Below are positions 1-5,397 of a stretch of 5,816 bases of DNA, piece by piece (the first letter of the stretch is position 1; every line of letters begins with the position of its first letter). Where the stretch lies: the NCBI GenBank assembly GCA_007129635.1, contig SKVE01000035.1:1-5816 (forward strand), read 5' to 3'. Source of the stretch: Planctomycetaceae bacterium. Lineage in GTDB: Bacteria > Planctomycetota > Planctomycetia > Pirellulales > Pirellulaceae. Under the pieces are notes generated by a model. It worked only from the letters and a program-made list of their open reading frames with translations. It was not told the DNA's origin and searched no databases. Made by a program: the position numbers and the translations under genes.

Positions 1-49
1 GCGTCCGGACAAGAGCAAAACGGTCGCTTGCAGAGTCCAGAGAAAGGCA

Positions 50-124
50 GGCAGGCGAATCGCGACCGGCGGTTTTCAGGGCAAGCGAATTGCGGGCAGG
101 GGAATGTACGGCAGGGGAATCTGT
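50..124. repeat. Degenerate 15-bp-period tandem repeat
   Basis: Four copies of an 11-base core, GGCAGGSGAAT or one base off, begin at 50, 80, 95 and 110. The spacing is therefore 30, 15 and 15 bp. The missing unit at 65 is degenerate (ACCGGCGGTTT). The two right-hand copies (GGCAGGGGAAT) are identical; those at 50 and 80 differ in one or two bases. The array lies just beyond the stop of the minus-strand gene at 157, so it would fall in that gene's 3' flank. A 15-bp period could encode a five-residue repeat, but the frames across it look non-coding. Confidence 0.7.
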
Positions 125-156
125 GCCGGGCTGCCGCAATCCAGCGGTTCTGTTTT

Positions 157-393
157 CTAGCGTGCTTCGTCGGCGAGCGGCACACTGGTTATGGCTTCCA
201 AGGTGCTTAGTCCGCCGGAGATGACGTAGAATTCCGACGATCCCGGCGAGCCGTTGGTGGCGGGGTCGAAAGCGATATTCTCGGGATGCTCGATGACGAT
301 CCGGTCGCCGTTCTCCAGGTTGAGCACGAACGGCCGGAAAGGCACCGCTCGAAGCAGTCGCCGGATTTCGACGTGCAGGACCTCGGTTCGCAT
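157..393 (-). CDS. Small conserved hypothetical protein, 78 aa
   Basis: No function is assigned. The 78 residues begin MRTEVLHVEIRRLLRAVPF and continue with a PFRPFVLNLENGDR segment, then a short EHPENIAFDP stretch and a beta-rich tail ending VPLADEAR. This pattern (an amphipathic helix, then 'PF.PF...L.NG....EHPE.' before strands) resembles short proteins of unknown function that I recall from planctomycetes; that link is from memory. There is no signal peptide or membrane segment, so it is probably cytoplasmic. The ATG at 393 is preferred over the upstream GTG at 450 because a GAAAGAG Shine-Dalgarno-like sequence lies 8 nt before it, and because residues before it do not look like family sequence. 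It follows eboD on the same strand, but the 421-bp gap argues against one operon. Confidence 0.7.
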   Translation of the reverse strand: MRTEVLHVEIRRLLRAVPFRPFVLNLENGDRIVIEHPENIAFDPATNGSPGSSEFYVISGGLSTLEAITSVPLADEAR

Positions 394-442
394 CGGTTTG
401 ACTCTTTCGTGAATCCTCCGCAGCAATTGCCGCCGACTCGGC

Positions 443-472
443 AATATCACCTACCGGTGCCCGAGGAGTCAA
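443..472 (-). promoter_or_regulatory. Candidate sigma70-type promoter for the 78-aa gene
   Basis: Read on the minus strand, TTGACT (472-467; five of six bases match TTGACA) is followed after 18 bp by GATATT (448-443; four of six match TATAAT). The predicted start, near 436, would leave a leader of about 43 nt before the ATG at 393. Planctomycete promoters are poorly characterised, so this is a pattern match only. Confidence 0.35.
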
Positions 473-814
473 TCTCTACTCGGCCCCGGCCCCGCCGTCA
501 TCAACCGTCGCTACGCCAACGTCGAACCCGCAGACAGAAGCGTCGGGCACACATGACGCCCACAGATGGTTGGCTGGCTTACAACTGGCGATCAATCTGG
601 GCGCGGCCAAGAGTTGCTCTCACCGCCGCTGAACGAAGTCGTCACCGACAATCCGGCTCACCGTACCGGTGCGGGCTCTGCTTTCGCCAAGCGTTGCCGC
701 ACGAACGTGGATGCCAAGCGAGGCCGCCAAGTGACACGAGACGACAGCGGCGATCGCAAAACTCTACTACCCGCACCCGATCAAAAATCAACAGCCTGCA
801 AACACAGCAGGAAT
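473..814. other. Non-coding spacer, nothing recognised
   Basis: This lies between the end of eboD and the candidate promoter of the 78-aa gene. Plus-strand open frames cross it, but they run on into the antisense of eboD and have arginine- and serine-rich, low-quality composition typical of chance frames in GC-rich DNA. I found no tRNA, strong hairpin, T-run terminator or repeat. It may be the relic of a decayed gene, but no family resemblance supports that. Confidence 0.5.
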
Positions 815-1972
815 TCATCCGCTGGTTCGAACGCGTTGGATCGCTTGCTGCATTCGCGGGCGGTCGATCTCGTGGACATCGACGCTGTGACCGATGGCGT
901 CGACCATGGTCAAGGTGAACTGGCCGCCCAGATGCTGACGAAATTCCTCCAGACCGCGAAACAGATCGTCCGTTGCTTCGAGGACTGGGTCACTGAGCGG
1001 CAAACCTAGATCACGCAGGCAGCCGAGCACCCGATCGGCATCGGACGGTGGTAAGCCCAGGACCAGCGAAGAATAGACCGTGTCGATCGCCACGCCCATC
1101 GCCACCGCTTCGCCGTGCCGCAACCGATAGCCGGTCATCGATTCCAGTCGATGGGCCGACCAATGCCCGAAGTCCAAGGGCCGGGCCATCTGAGTCTCGA
1201 ACGGGTCGCCTCCGCGAGTGATGTGGTCCAAATGCAGACGCGCCGAATCGTACAACATCGGCCAGGCAGCCCCCATATCACGCTGTCGGATCCGCCCGGC
1301 AACTCGACAGAGTTCCTCGAACATCGCCCGGTCCTTCAACATCGCGACCTTGACCGACTCGGAAAACCCGCAGATGAAGTCCCGATCGCTCAGCGAAGAC
1401 AGCATGCCGGCGTCATTGATCACGCCCCATGGCGTCGCGAAAGCGCCCAACCAGTTCTTCTTGCCAAAAAGATTCACGCCGTTCTTCACCCCGACACCCG
1501 AATCGCCTTGCCCCAAAGTGGAGCTGGGCAGCCGGACCAGCCGGATTCCTCGATGAGCGATCGAGGCAGCGAAGCCGACGGCGTCCAGCACTGCACCACC
1601 TCCCAAGGCGACCACATAGCTGCGGCGGTCCAAGTCCGCACGATTCATCGCCTCGAGCATCCGCATGATGTGCTGCCAATCGTTCTTGATGGCCTCGCCA
1701 CCCGGAACTAACTGGACAGGATGCTCCAAAAGGAAGCGATCGGAGTGATTCTTTGAAAACGCAGCGATCCGCTCCAAAAGATCTGTTTGCGTTTCCGCTA
1801 CATTGGCGTCGACCCAAAACTGAACTCGGGCGGGCTGGTCGGCCGATGGTTCGAGCAACTGGGCCAGCACCCGTTGATCGGCGCCGAACACGTCGTTCGT
1901 AAACCGCAGGCGATGGACAAAACTCGCTGCGAACGGTACATCCAGGAAAGCTTCTCTCTCGCGAAACGTCAC
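815..1972 (-). CDS. eboD: EboD-like 3-dehydroquinate synthase family sugar-phosphate cyclase
   Basis: This is a 385-residue member of the dehydroquinate-synthase superfamily, NAD- and metal-dependent cyclases acting on sugar phosphates. Visible motifs, numbered from the chosen start, are PGGE near 90, the nucleotide-binding GGGAVLD at 124-130, DSGVGVKNGVN at 157-167 followed by FGKKN, and RPLDFGHWSAHRLE near 264-277. The three metal ligands of dehydroquinate synthase appear kept: Glu205 in GFSESVK, His270 in GHWSAH and His286 in LRHGEAVAMG. KNGVN in place of KTGVN, the GDPFE segment, RPLDFGHW and the EEFRQHLGG / VHEID tail match EboD of the ebo cluster as I remember it better than housekeeping AroB. 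The true substrate of EboD is not established to my knowledge. The GTG at 1972 is chosen because AAGGAG precedes it by 5 nt; an in-frame GTG at 2002 would add 10 residues but lacks a good site. No other ebo gene is in view. Confidence 0.85.
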   Translation of the reverse strand: MTFREREAFLDVPFAASFVHRLRFTNDVFGADQRVLAQLLEPSADQPARVQFWVDANVAETQTDLLERIAAFSKNHSDRFLLEHPVQLVPGGEAIKNDWQHIMRMLEAMNRADLDRRSYVVALGGGAVLDAVGFAASIAHRGIRLVRLPSSTLGQGDSGVGVKNGVNLFGKKNWLGAFATPWGVINDAGMLSSLSDRDFICGFSESVKVAMLKDRAMFEELCRVAGRIRQRDMGAAWPMLYDSARLHLDHITRGGDPFETQMARPLDFGHWSAHRLESMTGYRLRHGEAVAMGVAIDTVYSSLVLGLPPSDADRVLGCLRDLGLPLSDPVLEATDDLFRGLEEFRQHLGGQFTLTMVDAIGHSVDVHEIDRPRMQQAIQRVRTSG

Positions 1973-1977
1973 CTCGG

Positions 1978-1983
1978 CTCCTT
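1978..1983 (-). promoter_or_regulatory. Ribosome binding site that decides the eboD start
   Basis: On the minus strand AAGGAG is followed by the 5-nt spacer CCGAG and then GTG (1972-1970). The alternative GTG at 2002 is preceded only by CCCCGAGA, a poor match to the anti-Shine-Dalgarno. This favours the shorter 385-residue protein. Confidence 0.55.
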
Positions 1984-2156
1984 CGTTGCTGGGCAGATTC
2001 ACTCTCGGGGTTGGGCCTGTTTACTTTATCGGCTGATCGATGACGACCGCAAGGATACGAATCATCGAATCTCAAGCCCAGGCGACTTGTCGTCATGACT
2101 GGGCATCTCGATCGCCGTGGCTCGCTGGTCGCAAGGGCCCTGATCGGTTACCATAG

Positions 2157-2178
2157 GCTTATCCCTGCCTGGATAAGC
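2157..2178. promoter_or_regulatory. Perfect 8-bp inverted repeat, possible operator or hairpin
   Basis: GCTTATCC (2157-2164) and GGATAAGC (2171-2178) are exact reverse complements around the 6-nt centre CTGCCT. The element sits near the middle of the divergent spacer, about 185 bp from the eboD start and 197 bp from the trpE start. No T-run follows directly on either strand; the nearest, CCTTTT, begins about 14 nt beyond it on the plus strand. A protein-binding dyad is therefore more likely than an intrinsic terminator. Which gene it serves cannot be told. Confidence 0.45.
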
Positions 2179-2228
2179 GCCCCATCACGAACCTTTTGTT
2201 AACGATGGTGGTGTTCCATGGGAGGGCA

Positions 2229-2305
2229 AAGGGGTCGGGAGTCGTTTTCGGTCAACGATGGACCACATGCACAGCGGCTGGGCCGAATACGACTCCCGCC
2301 CCCTT
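2229..2305. repeat. Long imperfect palindrome (REP/MITE-like) upstream of trpE
   Basis: Base n pairs with base 4534-n from 2229/2305 inward to 2253/2281. This gives 23 pairs over 25 positions, with mismatches only at 2235/2299 and 2246/2288 and one G-U wobble at 2252/2282. The arms begin AAGGGGTCGGGAGTCGTTTT on the left; the right arm carries CCGAATACGACTCCCG and then a C-run and TT. The unpaired loop is about 27 nt. The size and near-perfection exclude chance. It lies 70 nt upstream of trpE, so it would fold in the leader RNA if transcription starts before it. The GGGGTCGGGAGTCG arm resembles dispersed palindromes that I recall near RAYT-type transposases; that is memory, not a search. The alternative is a trpE-specific regulatory hairpin. 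Confidence 0.75.
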
Positions 2306-2342
2306 CCGCTAATTCGACTAAGAAGTACCTGGCCGGGTGCTT

Positions 2343-2378
2343 ATGAACATCAAGGACACAGAAATACATCGCCGATGA
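2343..2378 (+). other. Possible 11-codon upstream ORF overlapping the trpE start
   Basis: ATG at 2343 opens an 11-residue frame, MNIKDTEIHRR, whose TGA (2376-2378) overlaps the trpE ATG (2375-2377) as ATGA. Such an overlap is typical of translational coupling. trpE itself has no Shine-Dalgarno at normal distance; AAGGA lies 18 nt before it, inside this frame. The peptide contains no tryptophan, so it is not a classical trp leader peptide. It also has no clear ribosome binding site of its own, so chance remains possible. Confidence 0.25.
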
Positions 2379-3871
2379 ATCACCTACCCGACTTCGAGAC
2401 ATTCCGGAAGCTTGCCCAACAGCATGCCCTGGTGCCTGTCTATCGACGATTGGTAAGCGACACTTTGACGCCGGTCAGCGCCTTTCACAAGATCGATACG
2501 GGCGGCAGCGCGTGTCTGTTCGAGAGTGTGGTCGGCGGTGAAAAGATCGGTCGTTACAGTTTCCTGGCAGCCGATCCGTTCATGGAACTGGCCGCATACG
2601 GATCGCAGGTGACCATTACCAACGCCGACGGCAGTCGAACGTTCCACGCCGACGATCCGCTGTTGGAATTACGGCGTCTGCTGTACGCGGCCAGCGCGGC
2701 CCGTTTGCCCGAATTGCCTCCGTTCGAAGGGGGGGCCGTGGGTTATGCCGGATATGACGTGGTGCGTTACGCCGAACATCTTCCCGACGCACCGCCCGAC
2801 GACCGCCAACTACCCGACCTGGCGTTCGGCTTCTATGACCGGATGATCGTCTTCGACAACATCGACAAAACCCTTTACGTGGTGGTCATGGCCAAGATCG
2901 ATGCCAGCACGCATCTGCCGGCGGTCTATCAGGATGCTTGCGGTCGAGTCGATCAGTTGGTCGATCAGTTATCATCGCGGGAAACGGACCTGCGTTGCGC
3001 CGACATCGGGACCACCGGCGATGCGATGCTCGCTTACGAATCGAATTTCGAGCAGGCGGATTTCGAGGCTGCGGTGCGGCGGTGCGTCGAGTACATCCGA
3101 GCGGGCGATATCTTTCAAGTCGTGATCAGCCAGCGGTTGGACGTGCCCATCCACTGCAATCCTTTCGAGATCTATCGTACGCTGCGAGTGGTCAATCCCA
3201 GCCCATTCATGTTCTTCCTCCGCACCGGACGGGTGACGCTAGTCGGCAGTTCGCCCGAGATCATGTGCCGCGTGGTCGATGGCAAGGTCACGGTGCGCCC
3301 GTTGGCGGGCACTCGGCGTCGCGGCCGAAACGAAGAGGAGGATCAGTTGTTGGCTGCCGAATTGCTGGCCGACCCCAAAGAGCGTGCCGAGCACGTGATG
3401 CTGGTCGATCTGGGCCGCAACGATGTGGGCCGCGTGGCCCGCTATGGCACGGTCCAGTTGTCGGACGTGATGGTCATCGAGCGTTACAGCCACGTGATGC
3501 ACATCACCTCGAACGTCACCGGCCAACTGCAACCCGGGCGAGACGCCTTTGACGCGTTGCAAGCGTGCTTGCCCGCAGGAACCGTTTCGGGCGCGCCCAA
3601 AGTACGCGCCATGGAGATCATCGACGAATTAGAACCGCACCGGCGCGGACCCTACGCCGGTGCGGTCGGCCACTTGGATTACCACGGCAATATGGACACC
3701 TGCATCGCGCTGCGCACGATCGTCGTCCAAGGCGATCGTGCCTATGTCCAGGCCGGCGCGGGGATCGTGGCGGACAGCCAACCGTCCTTAGAGTACCAAG
3801 AGACGTTGAACAAGGCGCAAGGTCTGCTAAAAGCCATCGAAATCACCGAGCAGCGGGTGAGTCAAGACTAG
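2375..3871 (+). CDS. trpE: Anthranilate synthase component I
   Basis: This is the chorismate-binding subunit that forms anthranilate with the TrpG glutaminase, the first committed step of tryptophan synthesis in the cytoplasm. The protein has 498 residues, normal for the family. The N-terminal domain carries LVPVYRRL near 19-26 and CLFES at 47-51, the counterpart of the LLES tryptophan-feedback site. The chorismate-binding domain shows NPSPFMFFL (274-282), GSSPEIM (291-297), RPLAGTRRRG (308-317), DLGRNDVGRV (345-354), GTVSGAPKVRAMEIIDELEP (402-421) and GAGIVADSQPSLEYQE (461-476). Alanine in RPLAGT, where PabB has lysine (RPIKGT), favours TrpE over aminodeoxychorismate synthase. The ATG at 2375 is chosen because family sequence begins there; the 39-residue extension to 2258 is unlike TrpE and runs through the palindrome. 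No trpG or other trp gene is adjacent. The 3' end meets the convergent oxidoreductase gene. Confidence 0.96.
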   Translation: MNHLPDFETFRKLAQQHALVPVYRRLVSDTLTPVSAFHKIDTGGSACLFESVVGGEKIGRYSFLAADPFMELAAYGSQVTITNADGSRTFHADDPLLELRRLLYAASAARLPELPPFEGGAVGYAGYDVVRYAEHLPDAPPDDRQLPDLAFGFYDRMIVFDNIDKTLYVVVMAKIDASTHLPAVYQDACGRVDQLVDQLSSRETDLRCADIGTTGDAMLAYESNFEQADFEAAVRRCVEYIRAGDIFQVVISQRLDVPIHCNPFEIYRTLRVVNPSPFMFFLRTGRVTLVGSSPEIMCRVVDGKVTVRPLAGTRRRGRNEEEDQLLAAELLADPKERAEHVMLVDLGRNDVGRVARYGTVQLSDVMVIERYSHVMHITSNVTGQLQPGRDAFDALQACLPAGTVSGAPKVRAMEIIDELEPHRRGPYAGAVGHLDYHGNMDTCIALRTIVVQGDRAYVQAGAGIVADSQPSLEYQETLNKAQGLLKAIEITEQRVSQD

Positions 3872-5154
3872 ACCTTCGGTTCCCAGCCTTCCGCGTACTC
3901 GCGCCGCCACATCTGCATCGCGTCCGCGTCGTCCAGGATGTGCCCGTTGGCCGGATCGCAGTTCATCGTGCGACCGGTGCGATGAGCGATATTGCCCAGG
4001 TGACACATCAGCGCGCTGCGGTGCCCGCTGGCAGCTTGGGCGTTCAACCGTAGCGGATCGTCGTTGCGAATCGCCTGGATAAAATCGACGATGTGTTCCA
4101 TGTCGCCCAAACTGGGACTGGACGTCTTTTCCACCTCGCGTTCCCGTTCATCGAACACCGTATGAGCCCCGTTGGACTCCAACGCCAAAGAACCTCCTTC
4201 GCCATAGAAGGTGACGAAGCCGCTGCTGCGCCGATGGCAACTGAGTCCCTCCCAGGTGATCATTCTTTTGCCTTCGAATTCGAAGGCCACCGTGTGCGTG
4301 TCGGGAGTCTCCTGGTCGTCTTCCCAGCGATACCGGCCACCGGCCGAGACGACTCGCACCGGAAAATCAACGCCCAAACCCCAGCGGCAGAGGTCCAGCG
4401 TATGCACGCCGTTGTTGCCCAGTTCCCCATTGCCCCAGTGCCAGAACCAGTGCCAGTTGTACGGGATGCGATTGTCGATATACGGGCGTCGCGGTGCGGG
4501 CCCCTGCCACATGTCGTAATCCAGATGGGCCGGCACTTCGGCCGGCTGGCCGGTACCGATCGATCCGCGAGCGTTATTGTACCAAGCGCGAACCAGGTAC
4601 ACCCGGCCGATCACGCCTTCCTGCAGTTTCTGCATGGCCTCGATCGTCCCCGGCCCGCTGCGGCGTTGAGTGCCGATCTGGACCACTCGGCCGTACTTCT
4701 TGGCTGCCTCGGTTACCAATTCACCCTCGTACGGATTATGGCTGCCCGGTTTTTCGCAATACACGTGCTTGCCCGCGACGCAGGCCATGACCGTCGCAGG
4801 CGCATGCCAGTGATTGGGCGCGGCACAGACCAACGCGTCCACCTGGTCGTCATCCAAAATGCGACGGAAATCGCCGATCGCCTGGGGCTCGGGATGATCG
4901 GCAGCAGCCAGTTGCTGGGCACAGTTCGCCGCACGCGTCGCATCGGGATCACAGACGTAGCGGACCTGGACGCCCGGCACTCGAGCAAAGCTCATCGCCA
5001 AGGCACGACCGCGGCTCAGCCCCATCACGCCGACCACGACTCGACGAGCCGGTGCGTCTTGAGCGTGCAGGAAGTGCCCCAGCCCGAGACTCGCGGCGGC
5101 TCCTGTTGCTGCGGAACGACCCAGAAAACGACGACGATCAAACAATTCAGACAT
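3868..5154 (-). CDS. Tat-exported Gfo/Idh/MocA-family oxidoreductase
   Basis: This 428-residue protein is of a kind that planctomycetes carry in many copies. A twin-arginine signal covers residues 7-31: RRRFLG, then an alanine/glycine-rich hydrophobic stretch, ending near LHAQDA. It is thus probably folded with its cofactor before export. The NAD(P)-binding Rossmann domain runs from about 38 (VVVGVMGLSRG) through VCDPD near 67-71 and APNHWHAPA at 112-120 to the diagnostic EKP at 134-136. The C-terminal substrate domain has a tryptophan-rich NWHWFWHWGNGELGNNGVH (233-251), then DLCRWGLG, which is typical of these secreted members. The substrate is probably a sugar or cyclitol but cannot be read from sequence. 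The ATG at 5154 has GGGAGG 8 nt before it. It is a single gene, convergent with trpE. Confidence 0.93.
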   Translation of the reverse strand: MSELFDRRRFLGRSAATGAAASLGLGHFLHAQDAPARRVVVGVMGLSRGRALAMSFARVPGVQVRYVCDPDATRAANCAQQLAAADHPEPQAIGDFRRILDDDQVDALVCAAPNHWHAPATVMACVAGKHVYCEKPGSHNPYEGELVTEAAKKYGRVVQIGTQRRSGPGTIEAMQKLQEGVIGRVYLVRAWYNNARGSIGTGQPAEVPAHLDYDMWQGPAPRRPYIDNRIPYNWHWFWHWGNGELGNNGVHTLDLCRWGLGVDFPVRVVSAGGRYRWEDDQETPDTHTVAFEFEGKRMITWEGLSCHRRSSGFVTFYGEGGSLALESNGAHTVFDEREREVEKTSSPSLGDMEHIVDFIQAIRNDDPLRLNAQAASGHRSALMCHLGNIAHRTGRTMNCDPANGHILDDADAMQMWRREYAEGWEPKV

Positions 5155-5162
5155 GGAAAAAA

Positions 5163-5168
5163 CCTCCC
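5163..5168 (-). promoter_or_regulatory. Strong ribosome binding site of the oxidoreductase gene
   Basis: GGGAGG on the minus strand lies 8 nt before the ATG at 5154, with the spacer TTTTTTCC. It is the best Shine-Dalgarno sequence in the window and fixes the start that includes the complete Tat signal. Confidence 0.75.
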
Positions 5169-5253
5169 GCTACCTTGATGATCCACGACTCGGCTGTCGC
5201 AACCAGAAGAAGATCCAAGTAAATTCGCATCGTCCCACGACGACTCGAGCACC

Positions 5254-5282
5254 ACTGTACGCCATCGGCCAGGTGATTTCAA
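5254..5282 (-). promoter_or_regulatory. Candidate sigma70-type promoter for the oxidoreductase gene
   Basis: On the minus strand TTGAAA (5282-5277; five of six match) is followed after exactly 17 bp by TACAGT (5259-5254; four of six match). Transcription would start near 5247 and give a leader of about 93 nt. The palindromic element at 5305-5388 ends some 23 bp upstream of this -35 box. This is a pattern match only. Confidence 0.4.
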
Positions 5283-5304
5283 GCCAGCGCCGATCGCGTC
5301 CTAA

Positions 5305-5388
5305 CCACCGTTCGAGAAATAACTGACGCATTTTCTGCCCTCTCCCACGAGGGGCGAGGGACATTGGACAGTTATTTCTCGAACGGTG
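5305..5388. mobile_element. MITE-like palindromic element with 20-bp perfect inverted arms
   Basis: Positions 5306-5325 (starting CACCGTTCGAG) and 5369-5388 (ending CTCGAACGGTG) are perfect 20-bp reverse complements. Outside them four of the next six positions also pair. The 43-nt centre holds a second hairpin, 5338-5346 with 5352-5360, with eight of nine bases paired and the loop ACGAG. CTAA occurs directly at both edges (5301-5304 and 5389-5392) and could be a 4-bp target-site duplication. There is no coding capacity, so if mobile it would depend on a transposase elsewhere. It begins 9 nt after the glgB stop on the minus strand and could also act as a 3' stabilising or terminating hairpin, although no T-run follows it. 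Confidence 0.6.
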
Positions 5389-5397
5389 CTAAGGCGG

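Larger units (their letters stand above)
1973..2374. other. Divergent spacer between eboD and trpE
   Basis: This 402-bp stretch separates two divergently transcribed genes and must hold both their control regions. Its notable contents are a perfect 8-bp dyad (2157-2178), a long imperfect palindrome (2229-2305) and a short open frame that overlaps the trpE start (2343-2378). No convincing sigma70 promoter was found for either gene. For eboD the best match is TTGCGG, 17 bp, ATAAAG, within 2003-2060, which is weak. There is no run of tryptophan codons and no T-box-like sequence. Confidence 0.6.

Noticed and set aside
50..124. CRISPR array
   Set aside because: The repeat cores are 11 bp with spacers of 4 to 19 bp, far too short for CRISPR, and no cas gene is near.
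28..210. Plus-strand 60-codon frame with weak five-residue periodicity (QAN, QGN repeats), recalling pentapeptide-repeat proteins
   Set aside because: The periodicity follows from the 15-bp DNA repeat. Only a few units fit, the central hydrophobic position is inconsistent, and the frame runs into the antisense of the 78-aa gene.
821..833. GGTTCGAA, similar to a tRNA T-loop
   Set aside because: It lies inside the 3' end of eboD, and no acceptor, D-arm or anticodon stem can be formed around it.
286..1009. Two overlapping plus-strand open frames (286-918 and 566-1009) across the eboD downstream spacer
   Set aside because: Their composition is arginine-, serine- and glutamine-rich without recognisable motifs, and their ends lie antisense to eboD. 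They look like chance frames in GC-rich DNA.
2003..2060. Promoter for eboD on the minus strand (TTGCGG, 17 bp, ATAAAG)
   Set aside because: Both boxes match the consensus poorly and the site is no better than several others in the spacer.
1413..2096. Minus-strand 227-codon frame overlapping eboD
   Set aside because: It is a shifted frame of the eboD coding sequence. The eboD frame carries all family motifs in one uninterrupted reading.
2258..2374. 39-residue N-terminal extension of TrpE from the ATG at 2258
   Set aside because: The extension has no TrpE-like sequence, passes through the large palindrome and lacks a ribosome site. Family sequence begins at 2375.
2100..2374. Classical trp attenuator or T-box upstream of trpE
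   Set aside because: There is no leader peptide with adjacent tryptophan codons, no terminator with a T-run and no T-box-like sequence. The hairpin found has a loop and position unlike a classical attenuator.
4093..5178. Plus-strand 361-codon frame opposite the oxidoreductase gene
   Set aside because: It is a long antisense shadow caused by codon bias. The minus-strand frame has the Tat signal, EKP motif and a strong ribosome site.
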